From contig NEXD01000011.1 in assembly GCA_003019595.1 (NCBI GenBank), positions 1 through 36,220 of the forward strand: 36,220 bases of DNA, given 5' to 3'. Below, piece by piece: positions 24,751 to 31,588 of this stretch. Source of the DNA: Candidatus Marsarchaeota G1 archaeon BE_D. GTDB taxonomy: Archaea > Thermoproteota > Thermoprotei_A > Marsarchaeales > Marsarchaeaceae. The notes under the pieces are model-generated. The model searched no databases and was not told the origin of the DNA. It worked only from the letters and a program-made list of their open reading frames with translations. The translations under genes were made by a program, and so were the position numbers. Position 1 is the stretch's first letter, and every line of letters starts with the position of its first letter.

Positions 24751-24770
24751 GTGTTTATCTTATATTTTTT

Positions 24771-26144
24771 ATGGAAACCAAAGAAATTCACGAAAAAGAA
24801 GTTGAAGTTTTCAAACAAAGAACGAGGAAGTCAAGAGAGATATTCGAGAGCAATAAGCTTTTAGTTCCTTATGGCGTTCACAGTAATTACAGACTCATTG
24901 ACCCTTATCCTTTATTCGTAAAAAGAGCGCAGGGCTCAAAGATTTGGGACGTCGACGGCAATTCGTACTTAGATTTTAATATGGGCTTCGGTGCGCTTGT
25001 GACTGGCCACGCCCATCCCGTGCTAGTTGAAGAAATGAGCAAAGCGCTTGCGGAGGGCACGTTGTACGGTTTTGAAACCGAAGAGGCGTTCAAACTTGCG
25101 AAACTAATAACAGAAAGATTTGGGCTTGATATGGTTCGCTTTTCAACCACTGGTTTAGAAGCTACGATGCACGCAATAAGAATAGCACGCGCTTTCACTT
25201 CACGTGAGAAAATTCTTAAGTTTGAAGGGTGCTATCACGGCTCACACGATTCAGTTCTTGTGAGTGTGAAACCCACTTTGGATAAAGCTGGAGACCAAAA
25301 ACTACCTAACCAAGTGCCTGCGTCGAAGGGTGTACCAGAAAGTGTAGTTTCTAACACTCTTGTTGCTCCTTTTAATGACTTACAATCTACTGAAAATATT
25401 TTAAGAAAAAATTCAGGGAAAGTCGCCGCAGTGATCTTAGAGCCTATACCGATGAACATGGGATTTGTACTTCCTGAACACGGTTTCTTGGAGGGACTAA
25501 GAAAACTTTGTGATGAAGAGGGTTGCGTTCTAATATTTGACGAAGTAAAAACTTCAGGAAAGTTTTACCGAGGGGCTGCTGGTAAGTTTAACGTTAAACC
25601 AGATCTTATGGTTTTGGGTAAAGCGATAGCGGGAGGACATCCTCTCTCAGTTATTGGAGGAAAAAGAGAAATTATGGAAAATATTGTGCCCGGCAAACTC
25701 GCTCATGCCGGTACGTTCAACTCGAATCCCTTGTCCGTCAAGGCGGGACTTATAACTTTATCAAAAATACTCACGCAAGAGGCTTACTCTTACCTTGAAA
25801 AGCTTGGGGATGAGCTGGGAAAGGGATATTCGGACATTCTTAATGATTCACGAATACCAGCTGTGGTCAACTGGATGGGTCTTAGCGGTGCAGTGTCGTT
25901 TGGCATAAGGAGCGTGAAAAACTGGCGAGACTTTTTGAACACGAATGTGGGTGCATGGTGGACTTACTATATTTCAATGCTGAACAGAGGAGTAATACCT
26001 TGTGGCACAGGACCTGACGAACAGTGGACAATTTCGGTTCAACACGGAAAAGAAGAGCTACAACAGCACTTGGAAACGCTAAAAGAAGTTGTGGGAAATC
26101 TAAAGAAAACAAAGCTTACCATGGAAATAGTAGAAGCAATTTAG
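24771..26144 (+). CDS. Class III aminotransferase, glutamate-1-semialdehyde-aminomutase-like (2)
   Basis: A PLP enzyme of 457 aa, paralogous to the 22138 gene. Motifs: IWDVDGNSYLDFNMGFGALVTGHAHP, then RFSTTGLEATMHAIRIARAF, FEGCYHGSHD, ILEPIPMNMGFV, LIFDEVKTSGKF (Asp) and LGKAIAGGHPLSVIGG with the Schiff-base Lys at 284; AGTFNSNPLSVKAG closes the site. The phosphate-cup motif is TTGLEA rather than the usual SGTEA, and the substrate side near DEVKTSGKFYRGAAG differs from paralogue 1, so the substrates probably differ. It is leaderless from ATG 24771. It ends 5 nt from the convergent coiled-coil gene. HemL function is unlikely (inference). Confidence 0.87.
   Translation: METKEIHEKEVEVFKQRTRKSREIFESNKLLVPYGVHSNYRLIDPYPLFVKRAQGSKIWDVDGNSYLDFNMGFGALVTGHAHPVLVEEMSKALAEGTLYGFETEEAFKLAKLITERFGLDMVRFSTTGLEATMHAIRIARAFTSREKILKFEGCYHGSHDSVLVSVKPTLDKAGDQKLPNQVPASKGVPESVVSNTLVAPFNDLQSTENILRKNSGKVAAVILEPIPMNMGFVLPEHGFLEGLRKLCDEEGCVLIFDEVKTSGKFYRGAAGKFNVKPDLMVLGKAIAGGHPLSVIGGKREIMENIVPGKLAHAGTFNSNPLSVKAGLITLSKILTQEAYSYLEKLGDELGKGYSDILNDSRIPAVVNWMGLSGAVSFGIRSVKNWRDFLNTNVGAWWTYYISMLNRGVIPCGTGPDEQWTISVQHGKEELQQHLETLKEVVGNLKKTKLTMEIVEAI
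25157..25193 (+). repeat. 37-bp segment shared exactly with the first aminotransferase gene (copy 2)
   Basis: Identical to 22506-22542 across 37 bases in the same reading frame, within genes that otherwise differ strongly. Confidence 0.85.
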
Positions 26145-26149
26145 AATTA

Positions 26150-26674
26150 TCATTTTTTTCTTGCTTTTCTTTTTTGTTCTAATTCATCAACTCTTTGCTC
26201 GAGCAAGCTAAAGCTTCTTTGCATCTTATTTACGAGCTTTTTATTGGCGTCATTTTGTTTGAGCAACTCATCCAAAGTGGTCTTTAGTTCGTCCAATGAT
26301 TTTTCGATGCGCTCCACCTTTTTTCGAGTGTCTTCCAAAACTTGGTCTCGGATTGGGTCAAGCTCCAATAATTCACCATTCAAAATTCTTCCTTCATGCT
26401 TTAATATCATGATAAGAGAATAAAGTTGCTGTTCCACTTCTTTTTTCACGCTTTCAGGAACGGGATTGACGTCTGCGTATTGGTAAACCAAAGAATGAAG
26501 ATTTGCGAATCTTTCGTCAACTTTCCAACTTGAAAACTCCTTTTGAACGTTGTCCCATACGCCAATCTTCACTTTTATTGAGTTATTAAGGTATAGAGCG
26601 ACAAATTTGTCGACAAACTTTCTTCTGAACTGCGGATTAAAGTAGCTTTGCTCCTCTAAACTCTTTTTGGGCAT
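26150..26674 (-). CDS. Hypothetical coiled-coil protein
   Basis: A 174-aa protein with no recognised family. The N-terminal half (SYFNPQFRRKFVDKFVALYLNNSIKVKIGVWDN) looks globular and basic. The C-terminal third, from about residue 110, is heptad-rich coiled coil (RKKVERIEKSLDELKTTLDELL, then SFSLLEQRVDELEQKRKARKK) ending in a basic tail. There is no membrane segment. It is leaderless from ATG 26674 with a CTTTTTATGG box at 26696-26705. It is divergent from the ThiL-like gene and sits 5 nt from the end of aminotransferase 2. A structural or nucleic-acid-binding role is possible but not shown. Confidence 0.75.
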   Translation of the reverse strand: MPKKSLEEQSYFNPQFRRKFVDKFVALYLNNSIKVKIGVWDNVQKEFSSWKVDERFANLHSLVYQYADVNPVPESVKKEVEQQLYSLIMILKHEGRILNGELLELDPIRDQVLEDTRKKVERIEKSLDELKTTLDELLKQNDANKKLVNKMQRSFSLLEQRVDELEQKRKARKK

Positions 26675-26695
26675 TATAAAACCTAAACGTACTTT

Positions 26696-26705
26696 CCATA
26701 AAAAG
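26696..26705 (-). promoter_or_regulatory. TATA box for the 26150-26674 coiled-coil gene
   Basis: CTTTTTATGG on the minus strand, centred 26-27 nt before ATG 26674. Confidence 0.45.
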
Positions 26706-26785
26706 ATTTCTACTCTTAAAAAAATTGGCTAAAATGAAGTAAGCGAAATTTTTGGTAGACCTAAAAAGTTTTTACTTTTCAAAAA

Positions 26786-26794
26786 CTTAATTTT
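26786..26794 (+). promoter_or_regulatory. TATA box for the ThiL-like gene
   Basis: CTTAATTTT, centred 26 nt before ATG 26816. Confidence 0.5.
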
Positions 26795-26815
26795 AGAAAA
26801 GCCATTGCTTAACGC

Positions 26816-27793
26816 ATGCAAACGCTCGAAAAGATTGGGGAAGAAAAAATAGTGCAGTGGTTGATAAAGAACATACCATCACATGGCTCAAACGTTTTGC
26901 TAGGAAATGGACACGACGCGGCAGTGATACGACTAAAGGGAAAATACGCGTTCAAAACGGACACTCTAGTGGTGACAAAGATGCTAAATGGTGTGTCGTT
27001 AGAAGATTTGGGATGGAAGGCCGTTTGTGCTTGCGCGAGTGATCTTGCAACGGTTGGCGCAAAACCCTTGTATTCGACCATTTCGGTTTGTGCGCCACGT
27101 ACACTACTATTTAAAGAATTAAAATCACTTTTTTATGGGATAAAGCAAGCTCTTTCACACATAGGGGCAGTTTTGGTCGGCGGAGACTTGAGCGAAAATC
27201 CCTTGATAAGTGTTTCTGTGAATTTATTAGGGGAAATTAGCGGAAAGTACTACGGAAGGACTGGCTCAAAACCTGGTGACTTAATAGCCGTGTCACGCGA
27301 ATTTGGATTAGAGCCATTAGGACTAAAAATATTACTGAAAGAAATTGATATCACAAACGAAAAACTTCAAAAAAGAAGCCTACACGATTTTTTAAGACCT
27401 CTTCCAGAAGTTGATTACGGCGTTGTGTTAGGAAAACTTGGCTTTATTCATTCGTGTACAGATTCTAGCGACAGCCTCGCAATATCAATAAAAAACCTCA
27501 TTGGTTCTCAACTTGATGCGGTAATAGAACGATTGCCCACGCACCCTTTGCTCTACACTCTTGACAAAAAGCTCGTTGAGAATTTGGTTTTATACGGGGG
27601 CGAAGAATACGCGTTGGTTTTTACGTATGACGAAAAAGACGATAAGAGGCTCAAAAGGGCTCTTAATAAGATAGGTAGAGATAGAATAATAATAGGTAGA
27701 GTCAAAGAAGGAAGTGGTAAAATTTTGTTGAAAGGAAAAAAGACGCGTGTCATCAAAGCGCGCGGTTGGAGGCAGTTTCAAAGTAAAAGCTAG
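26816..27793 (+). CDS. thiL: Thiamine-monophosphate kinase-like protein
   Basis: Phosphorylates thiamine monophosphate to thiamine diphosphate if the family call holds. The 325 aa follow the AIR-synthase/ThiL superfamily: an N-terminal metal/ATP loop LGNGHDAAVIRL (usually GDDAA; here Asp to His), KTDTLVV, then LGWKAVCACASDLATVGAKPLYS, AVLVGGDLSENPLISVSV and SKPGDLIAVS. The C-terminal domain contains CTDSSDSLAISI (family MDxSDGL). ENLVLYGGEEYALVF matches the ThiL-type GGEDYxLL motif, the best reason to call ThiL. Substitutions at the Asp loop and in the SDGL motif leave activity open. It is leaderless from ATG 26816. No other thiamine gene is nearby. Confidence 0.8.
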   Translation: MQTLEKIGEEKIVQWLIKNIPSHGSNVLLGNGHDAAVIRLKGKYAFKTDTLVVTKMLNGVSLEDLGWKAVCACASDLATVGAKPLYSTISVCAPRTLLFKELKSLFYGIKQALSHIGAVLVGGDLSENPLISVSVNLLGEISGKYYGRTGSKPGDLIAVSREFGLEPLGLKILLKEIDITNEKLQKRSLHDFLRPLPEVDYGVVLGKLGFIHSCTDSSDSLAISIKNLIGSQLDAVIERLPTHPLLYTLDKKLVENLVLYGGEEYALVFTYDEKDDKRLKRALNKIGRDRIIIGRVKEGSGKILLKGKKTRVIKARGWRQFQSKS

Positions 27794-27866
27794 TTTAGCG
27801 CAATTTTCAAGCGTTACCCTTTTCTAAAAACAAATCAAATGCGTGCGATTTCCAAAACAAATTTGA

Positions 27867-27878
27867 TTAAGCGATTTT
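27867..27878 (+). repeat. 12-bp repeat flanking tRNA-Val (copy 1)
   Basis: TTAAGCGATTTT, repeated exactly at 28072-28083 on the other side of tRNA-Val. The 27794-27901 stretch otherwise shows only AT-rich sequence. Confidence 0.5.
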
Positions 27879-27901
27879 GACGTGATTTGGATTTTACAAA
27901 G

Positions 27902-27976
27902 TGGGCTCGCCCGGATTTGAACCGGGGACCTCCACCGTGTGAGGGTGGCGTCCTAACCAGACTAGACGACGAGCCC
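27902..27976 (-). tRNA. tRNA-Val (CAC anticodon)
   Basis: A complete cloverleaf reads on the minus strand: acceptor GGGCTCG/CGAGCCC, D arm GTCTAGTCTGGTTAGGAC, anticodon stem CCACC/GGTGG with loop CTCACAC (anticodon CAC, reading GUG), and T arm CCCGG-TTCAAAT-CCGGG. The discriminator is A and CCA is not encoded. No intron is visible. TATA-like CTTAAATAG (27988-27996) and TATATATTGG (27997-28006) lie upstream. The valS gene in this window would charge it. Confidence 0.96.
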
Positions 27977-28216
27977 TTTATTTTTTCTATTTAAGCCAAT
28001 ATATACTTTTCTAAGCAAATTTCAGACACACGATTTTTGGTTTTGAAATTTTAGACGCACAAAAATAAGCGTTAAGCGATTTTAAGCGCTAAAACATCAT
28101 GTTTAAAATGCCTCGTTTGTGCGCAAACCACTTCAAAATGTGTTGGTCGCAAAAAATATTTAGCAGAGCGTTCATTTAATAAATAGCAAACAGATAGCCT
28201 TCTAATAGTTTGTACT
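27977..28216. other. 240-bp intergenic region between tRNA-Val and tRNA-Phe
   Basis: The divergent promoters of the two tRNAs lie here, with TATA-like boxes at 27988-28006 (minus) and 28175-28186 (plus, TTTAATAAATAG). Around 28066-28094 the sequence AAGCG is repeated three times (TAAGCGTTAAGCGATTTTAAGCGCT) and includes the second copy of TTAAGCGATTTT (28072-28083). No coding sequence is seen. Confidence 0.5.
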
Positions 28217-28288
28217 GCCCCTGTAGCTCAGTGGGAGAGCACCCGGCTGAAGACCGGGTTGTCGTGGGTTCGAATCCCACCGGGGGCA
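28217..28288 (+). tRNA. tRNA-Phe (GAA anticodon)
   Basis: Cloverleaf: acceptor GCCCCTG/CGGGGGC (one G-T pair), D arm GCTCAGTGGGAGAGC, anticodon stem CCCGG/CCGGG with loop CTGAAGA (anticodon GAA), T arm GTGGG-TTCGAAT-CCCAC, discriminator A. No encoded CCA and no intron. Confidence 0.95.
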
Positions 28289-28312
28289 TCGAGTTATTTG
28301 AGTCGTTGCGTG

Positions 28313-28876
28313 TTATCGTTTTTTAAGGTTGTTAGCTATAAAAAGCAACGATTCGTAAACTTTTTTGTAAACTTTTTTGACCAGCTTTTCATCGAACACA
28401 GGTATTCTTACAATTGGAGATTTGTCGGAAAAATCAAACAACACTTTTTTTGTCTTAAAATAGAACACCGAGCTTGAAGGAAATTTTTTAACATCAACCA
28501 CTCTATGCAAAGGCTTTGCTTCTCCTTTTATATAATAAGCTCCCCCATTCTCAAAAACGACGAAAGCACATTTGACTCTAGGCCTCTTAGCGTACCTACT
28601 ATGAAAAACCAAACTTTTCTCGGTTTTGGTACCTTTATACACACAAAAATACACATCTTTTGTGTTTAAAGCCACAATTTGATAGGGTGATAGCAAGCAA
28701 ACGTGAGGATAACCGTTCATATCTACCAACAACAATTCAATTACCAAAGGTTTGCGAGTCGATGTTGATCCCAAAATCTGAAGCAAACTCTCAGGAATAA
28801 AGCTTCCAAGCTCGCGTGACATTATATACATCAAATCTAAGCCTGTTAATTCGCTTTTGCATGGGAACAAAGGCAA
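28313..28876 (-). CDS. Hypothetical protein, possibly FMN-binding split-barrel fold
   Basis: A 187-aa protein. LVIELLLVDMNGYPHVCLLSPYQIVALNTKDVYFCVYKGTKTEKSL resembles the opening strands of pyridoxamine-phosphate-oxidase/flavin-reductase-like split barrels, where a (D)xxGxPHxxxLSPY segment precedes a T-x-x-N/S-L motif. This is a weak pattern match, not a firm family call. The C-terminal part ends in a basic helix (EKLVKKVYKKVYESLLFIANNLKKR). The open frame starts at TTG 28876, 29 nt from a TATA box shared with the divergent aminotransferase; ATG 28831 or 28822 are alternatives that leave most of the domain intact. The gene's end lies 24 nt from the tRNA-Phe 3' end. Confidence 0.65.
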   Translation of the reverse strand: MPLFPCKSELTGLDLMYIMSRELGSFIPESLLQILGSTSTRKPLVIELLLVDMNGYPHVCLLSPYQIVALNTKDVYFCVYKGTKTEKSLVFHSRYAKRPRVKCAFVVFENGGAYYIKGEAKPLHRVVDVKKFPSSSVFYFKTKKVLFDFSDKSPIVRIPVFDEKLVKKVYKKVYESLLFIANNLKKR

Positions 28877-28900
28877 AATCTAGTCACTATACCAAATCAA

Positions 28901-28910
28901 TAAAAATATA
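28901..28910. promoter_or_regulatory. Shared bidirectional TATA box
   Basis: TAAAAATATA on the plus strand is centred 29-30 nt before ATG 28935 and, as TATATTTTTA on the minus strand, 29 nt before TTG 28876. Only 58 bp separate the two divergent starts and no second strong box is visible for either. Confidence 0.55.
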
Positions 28911-28934
28911 CCCATGTACCAGTATTCATAAATC

Positions 28935-30071
28935 ATGTTTTTAGACAAAATTGAAGGCTCGCCAACCCTTGAACTTGTGAATTTGGTTTTGAACAAACAA
29001 GCAAAAGGCGAAAGGGTGCTCTCGCTCGCCATAGGGGAACCTTCCTTTAACACGCCAAAAGAAATAGTAGAAGAAGCGTATCGTGCAATGTTATCTGGTG
29101 ACGTTCACTACACGTCTTCATATGGTACGTTTGAAGTGAGAGAAGCCATTGTAAGAAAGGTAAAACGCAAAAACGGAATCAACGCCGAAATCAAAAACAC
29201 GATTTTTATAACCACTAAACTTGCGGTTTATGCCGCCATGATGGCGGTTCATCAGGCGCATTACGAAATTCTTTTGCCTAATCCCGGGTATTTTTATTCT
29301 GAACCAGCGATTCTTTCTGGGGCGACTCCTGTGTATTACAACCTTAAAGAAGATTTTTCGCTCGATTTGGACGAAATCAAATCCAAAATTACACAACGCA
29401 CCAAAGCGATAGTCGTCAATTCCCCGTCAAATCCCACAGGAAAAGTGTACACAAAAAGAGAGCTTGAGCAACTATACGAGATTTGTAGTGAAAACGGAAT
29501 TTACATAATTAGCGACGAAGCTTATGAAGATTTGGTGTATGACACCCAGCATTTTTCCATTGGTTCTCTTGAAAAAGAGCCAATGTTCGTGATTTCTTTA
29601 TTCAGTTTGTCAAAGAGCTATGCAATGACTGGTTGGAGGGCGGGTTATATAATCGCAAACGAAAGAATAATCAATCTCGTAAACAAGCTCCTTGAAAACA
29701 CTTTGACTTGCTTTCCACCTTTTATACAGCATGCTTCGGCTTATGCCCTCGACCATGGGGACAAATTCATTCAGATTTTCAGAGACGAACTAAGAAAAAG
29801 AAGAAAGCTTATGATGGAAAAAATAGAAGAAATACGACAATTCTCGGCGACGATGCCAGATGGGGCTTTTTATGTTTTTCCACGTTACAAAACGCGTATA
29901 AAATCTTTTGAGCTTGCCCACAAAATCCTTGAGAAAGCTGGTGTGGCAACACTTCCTGGTAGTAGTTTTGGTAGCGCAGGCGAAGGCCATTTAAGGCTTT
30001 CCTATGCATCTTCTGAAGAAACTATAATTGAGGCTATGGACAAAATTAAAAAATTCTTCTTAGAATTTTAA
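28935..30071 (+). CDS. Class I/II pyridoxal-phosphate aminotransferase (aspartate aminotransferase-like)
   Basis: A 378-aa fold-type I aminotransferase, subgroup Igamma. Motifs: LSLAIGEPSFNTP near the N-terminus, YTSSYGTFEVREAI, LLPNPGYFYSEPA, VVNSPSNPTGKVY, IISDEAYEDLVYD (Asp/Tyr to PLP) and SLFSLSKSYAMTGWRAGYI with the Schiff-base Lys; GAFYVFPRY and GHLRLSYASSEE (substrate carboxylate Arg) end the site. The usual Asn/Gly-rich segment after YTSSYG reads TIFITTKLAVYAAMMAV, lacking the GA(Q/N) turn common there. The amino donor cannot be told from sequence. It is leaderless from ATG 28935. Its 3' end overlaps the convergent cupin gene by 4 nt. Confidence 0.92.
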   Translation: MFLDKIEGSPTLELVNLVLNKQAKGERVLSLAIGEPSFNTPKEIVEEAYRAMLSGDVHYTSSYGTFEVREAIVRKVKRKNGINAEIKNTIFITTKLAVYAAMMAVHQAHYEILLPNPGYFYSEPAILSGATPVYYNLKEDFSLDLDEIKSKITQRTKAIVVNSPSNPTGKVYTKRELEQLYEICSENGIYIISDEAYEDLVYDTQHFSIGSLEKEPMFVISLFSLSKSYAMTGWRAGYIIANERIINLVNKLLENTLTCFPPFIQHASAYALDHGDKFIQIFRDELRKRRKLMMEKIEEIRQFSATMPDGAFYVFPRYKTRIKSFELAHKILEKAGVATLPGSSFGSAGEGHLRLSYASSEETIIEAMDKIKKFFLEF

Positions 30072-30454
30072 TACTCGTCGGCCTGTAGCGCTTCGTTCAG
30101 CATGTCCTCTCGTTCAGGAGTAAAGAAATCTATTATAACGCTTTCTTTGTCACCTTTAGTGGTCAATTCATGTGGCACGCCGGGTGGTATAAAGTAAGAA
30201 TCGCCCTTTGCTAATTTCCATATGGAATTTCCTACCTTAAACACACCTTCGCCTTCTAGAACAAATCCGTATTGGGCGTGTGGATGAGAGTGCAACGGAA
30301 AAACTGTGTTTGGGGCTATTCTGTAAAGCACTGCCATCCCGCTTAAAGAATGCGCCAAAATTCTCCTTTTTACACCAGGTAGCACTTCCTTCCAACTTTC
30401 TTCCTTGTCACGCCATAGTTTTTGTCTAGTGTATTCTTCCATTTTCCGATTCAT
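30068..30454 (-). CDS. Cupin-domain protein
   Basis: A single small cupin of 128 aa. Motif 1 is FPLHSHPHAQYGFVLEGEG (His ligands and Glu-like position) and motif 2 is GDSYFIPPGVPHEL with the last His ligand; a metal site is intact. The barrel is followed by an acidic tail (TPEREDMLNEALQADEY). Enzymes and sensors both occur in this family, so the function is open. The start is ATG 30454 or 30442; TATA-like stretches fit either. It is divergent from the 30547 gene and convergent with the aminotransferase. Confidence 0.9.
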   Translation of the reverse strand: MNRKMEEYTRQKLWRDKEESWKEVLPGVKRRILAHSLSGMAVLYRIAPNTVFPLHSHPHAQYGFVLEGEGVFKVGNSIWKLAKGDSYFIPPGVPHELTTKGDKESVIIDFFTPEREDMLNEALQADEY

Positions 30455-30517
30455 TTTTCTTCGTGTAAAAGTAGTACTAAAACAAATATAAACGAATTGG
30501 TGATGCCTACGAAAAGG

Positions 30518-30527
30518 TTCATATTTG
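30518..30527 (+). promoter_or_regulatory. TATA box for the 30547 gene
   Basis: TTCATATTTG, centred 25 nt before GTG 30547. It favours this GTG over TTG 30529. Confidence 0.45.
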
Positions 30528-30546
30528 TTTGTTCTTTATAATAAGT

Positions 30547-31158
30547 GTGTCCATACGTAGAATACTTTCACGCGTAAGCGGACGAGAAGACACCTATAGT
30601 GTGCTTATCGAAACTCTTAAAGTGGACACAAGCTTGCCTAAAAGCTTAGATAGCGAGAAAGAATCGATAGATAAACGCATAACCGATATACTAGAAAAAC
30701 TTAATCCTGATTTGATTTATGATATACTTAATCAAGTCAAGGCTGGTAAGCTTTCTAGCGAGGTGTTACAAACATTATTGCCAGCATTTCTAGAACTCAT
30801 AAAAAAGTACTCGGAAGAATTAAAAAAAGAAAGGCAAAAGTACGATGATCTTCGAAAGAGAGTTATTGAAGAAACAAGGGATTTACTTCAAATTCGCCTG
30901 CCTTTACTCGACTTTCTTTCCAAAAGAATTCCTCCAGAAAACAAGGAGCTAAATGCAAGAAAAACAGAGCTTCAGAGTTTTTCAGAGGAATTGCAACGAG
31001 TGCGTAGTAGCGTGGAGAATGTGGGGGCAAAACTTACCGAGCTTGAAAGCAAAATTAGTGCGCTGGAAAAAGAGCTTATAAAATTTAGTCCTCAAAAGGA
31101 ACAAACATCCACGGCGCCTGCTACCACAAACCCAATTTCTCAAACGCCTCCCGGATAG
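30547..31158 (+). CDS. Hypothetical coiled-coil protein with Pro/Thr-rich tail
   Basis: A 203-aa protein with no recognised family. After a short basic N-terminus (MSIRRILSRVSGRED), a helical region LPAFLELIKKYSEELKKERQ leads to a long heptad-rich segment from about residue 75 to 180, including ELQSFSEELQRVRSSVENVG and KLTELESKISALEKELIKF. The tail (PQKEQTSTAPATTNPISQTPPG) is Pro/Thr-rich and probably disordered. No membrane segment is seen. It has its own leaderless promoter. The 3' end overlaps the HIT gene by 38 nt, so the tail codons are antisense to the end of the HIT protein gene. Confidence 0.75.
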   Translation: MSIRRILSRVSGREDTYSVLIETLKVDTSLPKSLDSEKESIDKRITDILEKLNPDLIYDILNQVKAGKLSSEVLQTLLPAFLELIKKYSEELKKERQKYDDLRKRVIEETRDLLQIRLPLLDFLSKRIPPENKELNARKTELQSFSEELQRVRSSVENVGAKLTELESKISALEKELIKFSPQKEQTSTAPATTNPISQTPPG

Positions 31159-31510
31159 CTTTTTGTACCGACAACACCTCATCTCTTGTTTTGTATTCTT
31201 TTCTAGGCCAGAGAAAACCTCTTAATCCGTCTTTGAACCTTCGTGGAATTATGTGTATGTGTAAGTGCGGAACGCTTTGACTCACTTTGTTGTTTATCAA
31301 CACCAAAATACCATCAGAACTCATCGCGACTTTTACAGCCAATGCGAGCTTCTTAGCGTTGGCGAAAATGGGTTGAACAAGCTCATTAGGTAAATCACAC
31401 AACGTTTCATAGTGCGCTAAGGGTATAAGCAAAGTATGCCCATAAAAAAGGGGTTTGCTATCCAAAAACGCCATAGACACGTTGTCCCTAAAGACCTCAT
31501 ACGCTTGCAT
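31121..31510 (-). CDS. HIT family nucleotide hydrolase/transferase
   Basis: A 129-aa HIT protein. The catalytic histidine triad is intact in VPHLHIHIIPRR (His-phi-His-phi-His). The N-terminus VFRDNVSMAFLDSKPLFYGHTLLIPLAHYETLCDLP is the usual nucleotide-binding half of Hint/Fhit-like proteins. GILVLINNKVSQSVPHLH shows Ser-Gln before the triad where many family members have Gly-Gln. Substrate is probably an AMP- or dinucleoside-type compound (family knowledge). The start is ATG 31510. Convergent with the coiled-coil gene. Confidence 0.93.
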   Translation of the reverse strand: MQAYEVFRDNVSMAFLDSKPLFYGHTLLIPLAHYETLCDLPNELVQPIFANAKKLALAVKVAMSSDGILVLINNKVSQSVPHLHIHIIPRRFKDGLRGFLWPRKEYKTRDEVLSVQKAIREAFEKLGLW

Positions 31511-31588
31511 TTTTCCGCTTGCGATAAGACAAAAAGTGCAAGTCGTTTTAACCCAACGATCTAAAGTGATGGTTTTCTACCCCGAACG

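Noticed and set aside
22138-26144. Assigning hemL to the two class III aminotransferases
   Set aside because: Two paralogues beside SDH-like genes and no haem genes; one has a changed phosphate-cup motif. A HemL call is not supported.
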